DNA of 33,343 nt, taken from NCBI GenBank assembly GCA_000310025.1, contig FN649751.1, positions 6,554,504-6,587,846 of the forward strand, written 5' to 3'. Position 1 is the stretch's first letter; the number at the start of each line of letters is the position of its first letter. Under the pieces are notes generated by a model. The model did not search any database. It worked only from the letters and a program-made list of their open reading frames with translations, and was not told the DNA's origin. The stretch comes from Ectocarpus siliculosus. Its lineage: Eukaryota; Sar; Phaeophyceae; Ectocarpales; Ectocarpaceae. The translations under genes and the position numbers were made by a program. Shown piece by piece: positions 21,418 to 33,007 of the stretch.

Positions 21418-24400
21418 ATGATGTGGGGCTTCGCGACGACGACAACCATGGTGGCGGCAGTGTCGTCAAGCGTGTCGGCATTCGTTTTGCCGATGTCAAC
21501 CGCGGGGACTACTGCCGTGGCATCGCGACCTGGTTGCAAGGTACGTGTCGTGTCGTACATCATGTGTTGGGTGCCCTGCTGTTGATCAACAACAACCGCA
21601 CGACCTGCTGCGTGTCCAATAAGCATCAGCCCAAGCACTGCCCCATTTCCGCTACCAGCTGTGCTAGCAACCCTTTTGACCCTTCCTTCTACCTCTGGCT
21701 GACGCGCGCCTTGCCTCACTCTGTGAATAAAATGCAACACAACATCAAGTCTGCTGGTGTGGCACCGCGAAGAGCTGCCGAGGCAGATGCGGCGGCCATC
21801 GATGACCCTCGCGTAAAGGAGATGCCCAAGAACAGGGATCGACCAGACAAGTACACGGGGCAGTGCTTCGTGGTGAAGGACAACATCGACACCGACCAGA
21901 TCATCCCGGCGGAGTACCTTACTCTCGTGCCGTCTAATGTATGCATAGGAGGAGGTGGCGCATGAATGTCAAGGGTTTGATATGATACACGCTACGCTGA
22001 CTATTTACATACTCTAGATAAGATTTACAGGAAGCATCTACTGCTCCCGCCGCTCGCTGTACCTGCGGGCCTGTGGATATGTGTGTGAAGCACGCAGTTT
22101 GGAGGTTCAGCAGTATCCATACTAAAGGCTCAACTGCCCATGCTACTCGAGGTACTTTGTAAGCAATTTGGTGTACGACAATCTATTGCTGTAGTACAGC
22201 AGACAGGCAGTGTGCAGAGAGGCCTCAGTACTATTTACCTATTTAGTGCCGGCATCGACCAGACCGGTTCACCGGCACAATTCAGAATAGGGATATACGA
22301 TATAGGTTTTAGTACAGGAGTGGACACTCGTGCCCAGAGGTTTGACCGGTACTACACCGGGCGTAGGCACTGTTCAACCGGCACTACCGAGGGCCCTCTA
22401 TTGTACATTTAATGGTCGCATCCCCGAAGAGAAGACCGTCATTTTATTGCAGTACAAGCATTTGTTGGTTTTCCAACATCCAACTTTGACATTGAACATG
22501 TGCCTCTACAAATGCGGTGTCGCATATCGTTTAAGCAGCGGAATGTTTATACCCCAGAACTTCGAGCCTAACCAGGTTTTCTCCCAAAGTCGATCGAGAG
22601 GCAGCGTTTGAGATACCGCAGACGTCACCCCCCTGTCCCCTTCCGACGACCACCTGCGCCCGCCCCCCCTTGGTCTTGGCCTCCACTCCCACCCTTCGTT
22701 CATCGATGCATGAGCTGCTTGCAACGGCCCCGCTTCCACTCCATCCCATTTCACGCAGCGTAACCTATAGTCAGCTCTAGACGTTCCTTTCTTTTCCTTC
22801 ATCAAACCCTTGTACCGGACACGGACCCAGCTCGATGCTGGTTGATCTTGATGCTTGACGTTTCCGAGGACTTATCGTCGTCATCGGTTGTCATACGTAT
22901 GTAGTGTACGGCGGTATTCCGACAAGTGTAGGCACCGTGGTAGCTTCTACGAAAACAGCAAGGATACCATGGTATGGTAAGTTTTCGACATGGTTTCCGT
23001 TTGCTGCCGGCTGCTAACGGACTGGTTTCGTTCGCTAAATGCAACTCCTCTTCAATCCAAGTTTGACACGCCACCTAACCGCCTGCTGGCGTGTACTTCC
23101 TCTGCCTCCTCTTTGAATATCCAGGCCGATGAGTACGAAAAACTGGGTTCATACGCCATGATCGGACTTCCGGATGTCTACACCACACGTTATGGTGAGT
23201 CAGTGCATCAGGTACTCCATGACGTCGAACATGGAGCGTTTGGTGTGAAAGAACACCGCTGAGCATGGTCTGCTGCTCATGTTTCCGATGTCTTCGCTGT
23301 AGAACGGAGTGTTCGCGGCTTTCGGGGGTTAGGAATCACCGAAAGGGCGGCTTCGCGAACCCAGAGAAAAGCAGCGACGACTCGCGTAGACACGTGTTAT
23401 CTTGTTGCCGAGCAGAAAAAAAAGTACTGAAGTACTTTTTTGTTAGCACCCGGACGCCACCATCTGAACGCACCACGACACGCAACTGCTGTGTGTGGCC
23501 CGCCCTGCCTCTTTCTCTACTCGTGCCCTCATTCACACGACATTTGCAGTGGAGGAGGGGTCTATGGCAACGCGGTACCCCATCATGATCGCTGGAGACA
23601 ACTTCGGGTGTGGCTCCTCGCGAGAGGTGAACATGATGGTGTCTTTTTATCGTTTCTTTTGTTTCCGTAACCCAACTAATGCAGAATACCACTGGTAGGG
23701 GTGCTAATGGCCCAACAAACATAAAGGATTTTTTTTTCGAAATGTGTCCCGGATCTTCCAGATGGAAAGATGATCGAGCCAACCAAATCTCGAGAACCGG
23801 TCCTCGGGCACCGCGAAAAGGACGTCAGCGAGAGAGAAGCACACCACACATATATTATATATGCCTCAGCGATACCATGCAACAAGCGGTGGCGAACGAA
23901 TCCCACAGACACACGTGACGAGCGCGACGCCATCAAAGTAGTCAGTTTGCTTGGCCCGTGGAGGCTGAGACTTGTGTTGTTGCTGCTGCTGCCGCTGCGA
24001 TCGGTGTGTCTGTGGCCAAAAAAGAATCCGTTGCATCGGGACTGAAGACGTCGTCTGTCATCACAAATCCTGCTGCGGGAAATAGAGGAGACACTGCTTG
24101 GCATTGCTTGCCGCCTCCGTGCCCCTACAAAGGAGGCCGGGATCTTGTGGTCCCTGACCCTGTGGTAGGATGTCTAGCCTCGTAGGTCAAGCAAGCGAGA
24201 TCGGCGCACACAGCGATGGTGTGCCGCGAGCCTTTTTTTCGGGGCCTTTTGGCCCTTTCGGCATTTTTTTAATTCTTCTTGCCGCTGTACACCAACTTTG
24301 CTCTACCACCTGCTGCTTTACTGGTCAGACTAGACAATGAAAATACCACGAGCTCGAACGGACTTGTTCTTCGTGCGTGCGCGGCGGTGCTAGCGATCTA

Positions 24401-27400
24401 TGTCTCTCTTCGCTGTATCCCAGCAGCAGCATCTGCGAGGATGTAGCTGAGCAATGGAACAGCCAGCAGTCAGTTGAAGAAAAAAATCGGACTTTCAGCA
24501 ACCAGGCGCTCGCTTTCCTTTTTTGCTACACTCCACGCACGCCCATCTCCAGTTCAGCACTCGCACGAATCGCTGGGCAGTAGCAAACGCACACCCAGCT
24601 GTCACCGCGTGGGGTGGTCGCGGCAGCAGAACCGCTAACTCGCGCATGCCGAATGCTGTTGTGTTACCTTCGCAACCAAAAAAGACGTGACGTTTTTTTT
24701 TTCCGCTCGTCCGTGCCCAGCGGACGGAACCTTGAGCCAGATTTCGGGCAAAAATGGCCATTTTTGAGTTACTACTTCTCCCCGACGGCGTGCGCGATTG
24801 AAGTACTTCCTTCTGTGCTGTCGGCTCTGACTCGCAAGGCAGTGAGTGCACTATAAGCTCCGATTTTCGCGTGTCGCAGCTACTCCACCGAGTGGAAAGG
24901 AAAACGGAGAAAAAAGTGTCAAAATCGGAGGCTTTTTGCTCTTTTGCGGCTCCCTCTTTATCCAAATGAAAATCGGAGCTTATGGTATTGTGGCCACTGC
25001 CCGTACACAGGTGTGTGTAGAGTGTGAAGGCCCAACATGTCCCTGGGCGCAAGGACTTCTGTCCCAAAAATGAAGATGAAAGCGGTTTAAAATCAAGTAG
25101 TTTGATGTTCGGCGTCGTCAGAAGGACTCCTTTTTTTTTTTCTGGAGGCAGTAATTTTCAATTTTCGAACAGACCGGACACATTTTTACGCGCATACAAG
25201 GCCGGATTAGCACCCCTAACCTGGGCACACACCCGTAGTCGCACCATGTGTCCTGAGTGAGTCACCCACCCGCCCACTCAGGGGTGCTGACGCTGCAAGT
25301 GAGCTGGAAACCAAACACTATCTTGTATCTTGGGGTAGCGCGGGGACGACAGGCTTGCTGTGCAGTCGTCTGATGTAGGACATCGACACCATCGGGAACA
25401 ACAAAACTCGGCAACTAAAATCCTCTATATTGTATCTTGGGGCAGTTGTCAAGGCCCGGTGCAAACCACGGACCACTGGTCAAGATGCACTGATGGACGT
25501 GAACGGCGATAGCTTGCGTTGTTCCATCGGTCCCCAGGACCACGTCAGCCGCGCCCCCTCTTGCGAGACGCGGCATGTGCTCGTGGTTTACTTTATTTTG
25601 TTCCCTGAACAGTACAGCTCAAGATTGGTACATGATTCCCTCATTCCGCGGGTTAGAGACGGCCGACGACTTTGTACAGCTCAAGCTTGGTGCATGATAC
25701 CCTCATCCCGCGCGAAGCAGCAAACAATCTCTTCAACACTCGTGAGTGCCCTGTAATTCCCTTGATGTTTGCTTATCCGTTTTCCCGATCGTGGCGACGG
25801 CACACCCCTTTCGCTGTGTTGTTGTCGGCGACAGCACGCACCGATCGCTATGGGGGCGGCGGGAACTCGGGTTGTCGTGGCAGAGTCTTACGCAAGAATC
25901 TTCTTCCGGAACTCCATCGCCACAGGGGAGGTAAGCGCGCTGCCCCCCGTCACATCTGACGCTCTGCCTGGAGTGTGAAACATAGAAAAAAACGAGACCT
26001 GTTCGGCGATGAGGGCAAAGGCAAACCTTTGATGGATGTTGCACGCATGGTTAGATTGATTGAACAAAGCAACCAGCCGGTGGCATGTCTTTGTCCGAGT
26101 TGTTGCCAAGCTTGAGATTTTTGAAAGCACCGGCCCGCCATTTAGATATTTCGATGAGTACCTATATGGCAAATCCTAGTTGTGAACGTGCGTACCTCTG
26201 TCTAGGTTTTAAGTACCGCAGCCCGACTGATGTTGTACGTGTTGTCGATGTCTCTGATTATCGAATGCCGGTTATCTTGGCAACACGGGTGTACCGCAAT
26301 CGAACGATAGGCGTCTTGGAGTGTTCGGAAAACTCTTGGCAGAGCAGGCTGTGTTAAATGACTCACTTTTGGATAGGCGCATCGCCCTTTTGCTGTGGGG
26401 CACGTGAAGCTTGGAAATGTTAATGTTCATTTTGTACCGGCCAAGGGGTGCCTACTATTAATTTTGAACACAGTAGGTCCGTTGCGATATTTTCACTCGT
26501 GCCGAAAGTGACTGATTTCATCGTTACACATCGGCATTCTATTCTTCTGTGTGGGAGGATTTTACCGCTGCTACGGTGTTCGGACACGAAAAATCACGTT
26601 CCTCTTACGTCCTCGTGATTGTATTGCATGTGTTGCATTGCATGATTGTATTGCAGCTGTACCCGTACGAGTGTCAAGAGCGACTGGTCGATGCCTTCAC
26701 CACGGGAGACGACGTGACGGTGGACCTCACAACAGACACTCTCATCAACCACTCCACTGGTGAGTACGTATAATAGTGGTCTACATGTGATTGGGTTCAC
26801 GCAGGTAGAGAATGATCTTGAGTTGCCAACCGATCGATCCTTGATCGACCCCTATTTTGCTTTACTGTCTTTACCGCCCATGCTGTTTTTGCCTCGATGG
26901 TCAGTCTATGTCCGGTTGTCGATACAGCAGCACTGCTGCATGCACTGTGTATGTACAAGGACTACGAATACCCCCGCGTGGAGATGGTTTAGCATCTAGA
27001 TGTTCACGCGAAGCAGAGAGTAACCGGCCGAACGTACGGTATGTTGTACCATGTACCATGGTGTCCTTCTCCATTACATGGGCCAGTAGGAACGTCAGCA
27101 GGACTGGTGCTTCACCGGAGCTGAAAATATGCTTGGTGGAGACACATACGCTCACTCAATTGCTTGTCCGTGTGCCGCGTGCAGGTAGCGAATTCCACAG
27201 CATACACTATTCGCATCTACTGCTGTAAAATGGAGTTGTATGCGTAAGGGATGTACCGGCGAAAGAGCCAGAAGTGAAACTTGTGAAAAAAACGTCGAGG
27301 AGAGCGTTTCCCCAGTCGCCGCATGTCAAAGTGTCATCTTGCCAAGCCAACCGTGGTGTTGACGCTCCCCGTTATTTACATAGCTGCTTGGTGTCGCAGA

Positions 27401-27721
27401 ACAGCTGTGGCCACCGACGTTCTTGTGTTTCCCAGTTGGTGATGTACAGCAGTGCAAGTTCTGCTTGTGTTCCTGCAAATCTTTGGCCATTGCTTTGTTG
27501 TCGATAGTTTCTGTTAAAGACACACCTTTCTTCCCGTGCCCCCTTCTCCCTCGTTTCGTTCTGCAAATTTTGTCATGCGTATCGTTTTTACCCGACGAAA
27601 CATGGGTGCAGGCAAGGAGTACCCCCTCAACCCCTTGGGAGATGCCGGGCCGGTGATCAACGCAGGAGGGTTGTTTCCCTATGCCATTAAGACCGGCATG
27701 ATCAAGAAGATGGACGAGTAA
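21418..27721 (+). CDS. leuD: 3-isopropylmalate dehydratase small subunit, plastid-targeted, seven exons
   Basis: This is the small, swivel-domain subunit of isopropylmalate isomerase, which converts 2- to 3-isopropylmalate in leucine biosynthesis together with a large Fe-S subunit not found in this window. Exons: 21418-21540, 21750-21938, 23125-23194, 23550-23626, 25835-25930, 26657-26759, 27612-27721, giving 255 residues. Exon 1 encodes a signal peptide ending SSSVSA|FVLP, a plastid bipartite motif with Phe at +1. Core motifs run in order: CFVVKDNIDTDQIIPAEYLT, EYEKLGSYAMIGLP, YPIMIAGDNFGCGSSRE joined to HAPIAMGAAGTRVVVAESYA, ARIFFRNSIATGE, and a C-terminus with NPLGDAGPVINAGGLFPYA. The exon 2 acceptor (AAG|TCT at 21750) is the least certain junction, because another in-frame AG lies upstream near 21623. 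Intron 4 is 2.2 kb and contains repeats. The gene is head to head with the YqgF gene. Confidence 0.95.
24853..24983. repeat. Perfect 16-bp inverted repeat pair in leuD intron 4
   Basis: ataagctccgattttc at 24853-24868 is exactly complementary to gaaaatcggagcttat at 24968-24983, enclosing 99 bp. This is compatible with a small non-autonomous element or a long hairpin. The surrounding intron is rich in T and A homopolymers. Confidence 0.55.
25612..25712. repeat. Direct duplication in leuD intron 4
   Basis: Two 39-bp copies at 25612-25650 and 25674-25712 match at about 35 of 39 positions; both start gtacagctcaag. They lie about 120 bp upstream of the exon 5 acceptor. A second, shorter direct repeat (ttgtatcttgggg) lies nearby at about 25323 and 25431. 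Confidence 0.65.
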
Positions 27722-28373
27722 GGACTCTGGACAAATACTGTACGGTCCAAGAGACGAGACTAGTTTGAAGCTAACAGAAGCGAACAGCATCATCACCCCC
27801 GAAGTGTTGCAGGGCGGGAGCGAGCGAGGGAGCACGGAGGAAGTCATTGTCACGGCTACGGCTACACCACTCGGCTACTGTTTTTGCGTGGCTTTCGCTG
27901 TGTTGAATGGGGGGGAAATTTGAATCACACGAGATAGACCCAAGGTGTTGGCTGGGTACGTGGTAGCGGTGCTCCACTGCTGTTATACTTGGAAGTATTT
28001 TGTTACGGGAGTAGCCACCAACACCACCACCACCTGGTCTATCTCGACCGTAGCGCGAACGGAAACGTAACAGAACGGGAATGTCCATGGCCATTAAATG
28101 CGTGTGCAACTCGCGCAAAGAACGTAGGATAATCGTTCAACTTAATGTAATGGTATTCTTGTCCTTTTCGTTGGCAGTGCTGTCTTACACCACACAGAGC
28201 AAATGGCATGCAAGCCATGCTTTCGTGTTCTTACTCTCTCTCGCCAGTCGTTACACCGCTGAGAAGCCTATACCTACATGGAGTACAATGCGCGTACGCC
28301 TTCCTCCCCATCCCCCAACGCGTGCGCCTTTTCCCGAAGCCAAACAATCCATGACGGGAAAAAAGAAAAAGCT
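27722..28373. other. Convergent intergenic region, leuD to SMN
   Basis: A 652-bp tail-to-tail gap. I see no gene, structured RNA or repeat in it. It should contain both transcripts' 3' untranslated regions. Confidence 0.5.
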
Positions 28374-28455
28374 CTAGAACGCACGTCGGCCGCTTGATGT
28401 GGACGATTGAGCACTTGGTGGTGGGGCAGCAGGGGTGCTGCTGCTGCTGCTGTGT

Positions 28456-28496
<41 letters not shown>

Positions 28497-31400
28497 TGGT
28501 TGCTGGTCGTGCCACCCCTGCCGCTCCCCACCCCACCCTTCACTACCTCCTCCTCCGCCGACCCCCCCGTGGTACGCCGACGAGGGCGTCGGGGGTAGAG
28601 GCACACCCCCATACCCCGGTGCTGACGGCGGCACGCCCGGGGGAGGGTGCCGCCGGTAGTTTCGCGGGTGACGCGCTTCTTGCATCGCGCGGTAGCGGCC
28701 CGTGTAGTACCCGCTGTAAGAAAGTGGCATGTGTTGCGGCAAGCACGCGACAGTAGGCGTCAATGGGAGGAGGGTGGTGAGGACGCGGGGAGGGGCGCGG
28801 GGCAATAAATCTTGCAGTTGAGGTGATGGGCATGGCAACGGAGAAGCGGACAAACACGACCAGAAAAAAAAGAAAATATACCTAATCTGGAGCAGCAAAG
28901 GAAGCGTTTTTCAAGCCCGCTTACGGACGTCGCTCGAGCCAAGTCCCTCCGCCGAACAACAGTACCGCAGAAAGAAAAGGGTGATCAAACAGATCATCTC
29001 AAATCTCCCTCTTCCAACTTTCAACTACAAACGATTCGCCCTTCAACCAGATGCTCATTTTCTTCGAAAGAAAGGTGCTCGACCGTCGAGCAGTGACTGG
29101 CATGGCGGGGTCCCCTCGAAACTAACTCGCCGTTGTGGTGCATCTACAACAGCAGTGCCTTCCACACCCGTGTGTGTGTCTCATCGACATCATGCCGTGT
29201 AACACCAAGGGTATGTGCGGTTTACTGCTGCATGCATATGAATGCATACCTGTAGTACCAAGCGAGCAGCAGGTCCGCCAGATCATCGTCGGGTATTCCG
29301 TCCAAAGACTGAGTGGGCGAGGTTTACAAGTTCCCAAGGGACGTCAGCACGACAAGCGTTTTCAGTCAGATGAGGTCAGGGGGTGAAGAGATACGGAAAC
29401 AAAAACTAGCGTCATCCGTGAATGCGTGATCCCGGCAAGTGCGTCATGCATACTGCCGTATGCACATCGAAACGCGTAGACTGGCGCCTAGAATAGATGG
29501 CACATAAAACAAAGCGAAATATAGACAGCGAGAACAAATCCACCACAGAAAACTGGTAGACACACTCCTTCATTCTGTCCGTACCAGGCAAGCGCCGTAG
29601 CTGGAAACGCTAAAAAAGTATTTTCAGATGTACCTAATGAAGAGCAAGAACCGCCGGTGGCGAGGTCACCTGAAAGGCTGCCGCGTGGGGACCGACTCCA
29701 GGATGTGGCGGCGGGGGCGGGGGTGGCAGAGGAAATCCACGCCCCCCTTCTTCAAAGCCACCTGCCGCGCCCCCCGGGGGGTGAGGAGGCGGTTGTGGAT
29801 GATGAGGCGCCGCTTGTGCGGGATAGTAGTTATGTGCCCCACCGCCATATTCTTCCTGCCGCGCGTTGGGGTCGTACGCCCCAGGCCTCGCGTACTCGGT
29901 CCTGCGTTCGATTTCATCCGCACGACGGTGAATTGAGAGCCAAACATAGGTTTCGATTCCATCCGCACGACGGGGAATTGAGAGCCAAACAGAGGGTTCA
30001 AGACGAGGAGTGCCCACGAACACTGCTGTAAGGTACCAAGAGGGTAGGATTTAGGGATCACCAAAAGGACGGCAACAACAACAACAACAACACGAAAAAT
30101 AAAATTATCTAGCAGGCAGAACGCGCGGAAAATTAAACAAAACTGTGGGATCTGTGCGGAATCTGTGGGGAGCATCGTCGCAGCGTTCCGGCCTAGAAAA
30201 GAAAAGACATCGAACACAAATGGTCCCGACCACATAGGATACGACTAGGTTGGTTGCCACGCGTGAGCACGAACCCGGTACTGCTGTACACCGTCACAGC
30301 AGTGACAGCAGTGGAACTCCTTGGTCGCATCGGAACATGGGAGTCCGTCCCAAAGCACAACACACATATACACACACAACCCGGATTATGCGTTCTCACC
30401 GCTGCCCCGGGTCATCTTGGTGACCTGCTGCCCGGCCGTACTGCTGTCCCTCGGTCGGACCAGCCACGGGCTCCCACGGTCCCGGGATACCAGCCCGCAC
30501 GACACCCGCGGTGCCCCCTCCGGAAGAGGCCTCGGCATTGCCCTTGGCCAACAGAGACGCAAAACGCCGGTCGGCTTCTTGGAAACCCTGGTCTCGGTGC
30601 CCGCTCGGCACCGACCGGGGGCGTTGGTATCCGGCTCCCGCCGGGGAGGTGCCGCCGCCCGAAGCAGCAGCAGCAGCAGCAGCAGCGCGCGAGGTGCTGG
30701 ACGGCGTTGACGGCTGCTGCTGCTGCTGCTGCGGTTTGCCCTCCGCCGTGTGGGGTTGCACGGCTACCCCCTGCGCGGCGTGCTTATTCCACTTGCGAGC
30801 CTTTTGCGGGGCGATGGTACATATATTTATAGGAGTGCGCGACAAGAAAAGGCAAAGGTTAAGGATAGGGTTTCGTCAATAAGCTTTACTACTGCTGTTA
30901 GATGGATCAAGCACCGGCGGTCCGCCGTATGCCTTGCGACACACGTTAATAAGCCATCACCTGTGGGCGCTATCAGGGTCAAGAACAAGAGGGCTTTATA
31001 ACAGGTGGGTAGACTACACTACTACACTACTGCTGTCAGGGGCATGGACCGGATGTGTTGTAACTGTTATTCCTGAAAAGCTCAAGCAAAAGTAGTCAGT
31101 AGCATCAGCAGCGAATAACAAGAAGGGTCTGAGCACGCAGGCTGGCACGTACCTCCACCCCATCCACAGGTTTGCGAGAGTGCGAATTCAAGGCATCATC
31201 GAAGGCCTACAGGAAGCAGTAAGTCACGGACAGGCAGACGCATACGCAGCAAGAGATACGCGGGAACGAAAGGGAGGGGGAGAGAAAGGAGCAAGCAGCA
31301 AGTCGATGGGGGCGGGAGGGGGAGTGAGGGACTGACGGCTGCTGTGAATAGGAACAGCGAAAGCAGTGAATGGAAGCTCGTATGCTCCCGGCAGCTGGGG

Positions 31401-32078
31401 CTGCACTGCTATTATTGCCATAGATGTTTGTATGCATACAACGCATACAGCAGTACCGCAACGACATCTATCCATGTGCTATACATATAATAGCATCGGG
31501 CGCGCTATAATGTACCAGGTGCTCGATAAGGGGAGCATTATCGATGAAACGCGCCTTCTTGGGATAAAAAAAGGATACACACACATGACGGCAGCCAGCC
31601 GCTTGAAGCACTCTGGAGGACATCAATCTCCCCTCCGACACACTACGCAGGACAAGTCTTACCTTCAGAATTGCGCGGTCGTCCCACATGTCTTCCCCCT
31701 ACAAAAACGGAGCAATTTTGAAAACGATGCGCAACGTTGACAGGCGTTGAGGTCGTCAGTCAAGAAAAGAGGAGGGCGCGGTCGATTGCGAAATACAAGA
31801 AGGGAAGGAATGGGACAAAGGTAACAGCGCTCCTCTCACGCTATGCACTCATGCACACAACCAACCAGCCATGTATGGCCTTGAGTTGGGCTGCTTGTGG
31901 TGCCTTGCGCGCTGGACGCTGCCATGCTGCCATGGTTGCATGCGACCTGCGACCTGCGACCCACCCTAACCTTGCGACAGCTATGTAGTTGTTCCATCAA
32001 CCGCTACACGGACTCGACGCCTCTGCTACGCTGGACCGAACTCACCTCCGCATTGCCGGTGCCAACGTTTGGCTGCAT
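28374..32078 (-). CDS. SMN1: Survival motor neuron (SMN) homologue without visible Tudor domain, seven exons
   Basis: SMN is the core of the complex that loads Sm rings onto spliceosomal snRNAs. Exons: 32078-32046, 31698-31663, 31206-31153, 30800-30400, 29901-29670, 29308-29250, 28713-28374. All phases agree, giving 384 residues. The Gemin2-binding segment GEDMWDDRAILK|AFDDALNSH spans exons 2-3 and matches the family DIWDDTALIKAYDKA block. Exon 4 is Gln/Ala/Ser/Gly-rich and occupies the position where animal SMN has its Tudor domain, but no Tudor pattern is visible. Exon 5 is Pro/Gly-rich, as in SMN. Exons 6-7 form the self-association YG box, DLLLAWYY|SGYYTGRYRAM. A Pro/Gly/Gln-rich tail of roughly 100 residues, including a run of about 14 Gln, follows the YG box, whereas animal SMN ends soon after it. 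The start could instead be the in-frame ATG at 32132, adding 18 residues. Confidence 0.88.
28438..28497. repeat. CTG-type triplet tract encoding polyglutamine in SMN
   Basis: CTG/TTG triplets on the plus strand, read as CAG/CAA (Gln) and then AGC (Ser) codons in the SMN tail. Mixed codons indicate selection or slow drift on the protein rather than a pure expansion. Shorter CAG/CTG tracts at about 30663-30684 and 30715-30732 encode Ala and Gln runs in SMN exon 4. Confidence 0.85.
29907..29995. repeat. 44-bp direct duplication next to an SMN splice acceptor
   Basis: Copies at 29907-29950 and 29952-29995 match at about 41 of 44 positions. They begin a few bases inside SMN intron 4, immediately upstream (in transcript sense) of the exon 5 acceptor, so they supply the likely branch-point region. 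Confidence 0.7.
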
Positions 32079-32873
32079 GAATGTCAATCCTCCAGTGTCC
32101 CAGCGCTCCCTCGTTGTCCCTGCAACTGTCATTGCATGGTATGTATGTAGCACCGACAGAGCGGCCTGGTGGTGGTCGGCAGTCGGCAGCACTGCAGTGG
32201 GGTCTCTCCGACTGAACATTTTAAGTATCTACCCTTTCACACATGAACAGCAATGTGCGGAGCCGCTCAGACAAGTGGGAGTCACCTGGTGCTGCTGTGC
32301 ATCTGCACTGATCTGCACCTGCCGTACGATGCGTGCCTCCGGCTGGAAAGGATGGATGCTCTTGGGGCTTGGCGCATGTGGAGAGGCCTTCGTAGTTCGG
32401 TGCGCCCAGTTGCGAGTATATATTGGGACGTTTCTCCTTACTTGCCTGTGCACACATTTTGTCTCAACCTCTGACCCACAGATGATTCCTGTTCAACGAG
32501 CTCCACCCCATGTGCCACACAACACATACCGTACCCGCTGAATTGCGTATACTGCTGTTGTCACCTTCACGAACAATACACCCCCGCCTGCCCTATACCC
32601 TCCACGCCTTCAGTTGCCTTAAGAACGAGATTGTTTCTACATGGTATGACCTCGCTGAACACGTGTCTGCTGCCTTTCTCTCTGCAATATTGCACCCGAC
32701 CTTCTCCAAATAGGCCGCTCGTCCACCTCCCAACTAGCAGTGGGTCGGCGTCAACAACGACCACCATCACAACACCAGGCGCAGCAGTACCGGCGCGCTG
32801 CTCGCGAGGGCCGCAGCAGCAGAAGCAGCGTCGGGATCGTGCCGCGACGGCATTGGCATCGTCGCAGCCAAGC
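32079..32873. other. Divergent intergenic region upstream of SMN and the next plus-strand gene
   Basis: About 0.8 kb between the proposed SMN start and the proposed plus-strand exon. It contains one TACTGCTGT-type motif near 32550 and scattered short open frames without family resemblance. Both 5' leaders and promoters should lie here, but I cannot place them. Confidence 0.35.
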
Positions 32874-32987
32874 ATGATGCAGGACGAGAGGCAGCAGCAG
32901 GGGTTTGCGGCGAAGGTGGCGCCGAAGCCTGGCGACCCTAGTGAGGAGGAGGCTAAGAAGGCAGCGGCGGTCGTATTCGTACCGGAG
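32874..32987 (+). CDS. Possible first coding exon of an unrecognised gene (partial)
   Basis: An open frame with coding-like composition runs from an ATG at 32874 to a plausible donor, CCGGAG|GTACAG, after 32987 (38 codons, phase 0). The peptide begins MMQDERQQQGFAAKVAPKPG and ends in an Ala/Val stretch, AAAVVFVPE. The frame is also open upstream to about 32631 with Thr/Gln/Arg-rich sequence, so the start could be earlier. I do not recognise the product. Continuation lies beyond the window or inside its degraded last 340 bases. Its strand and position fit the alternating, head-to-head pattern with SMN. Confidence 0.4.
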
Positions 32988-33007
32988 GTACAGTATGCAT
33001 GTGTAGG

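Noticed and set aside
21090-21740. Minus-strand open frame of 216 codons overlapping the leuD first exons
   Set aside because: Shadow frame over the divergent promoter and the leuD signal exon; no domain pattern.
11576-27721. ArgE- and LeuD-like genes as bacterial contamination or recent transfer
   Set aside because: Both are split by many phase-consistent introns; ArgE follows the plant-type sequence and LeuD has a plastid targeting exon.
28394-28756. Plus-strand Cys/Val-rich frame over the CTG tract
   Set aside because: Antisense reading of the SMN polyglutamine tail.
31366-31740. Plus-strand open frame of 124 codons
   Set aside because: Antisense to SMN intron 2 and exon 2; composition and motifs are uninformative.
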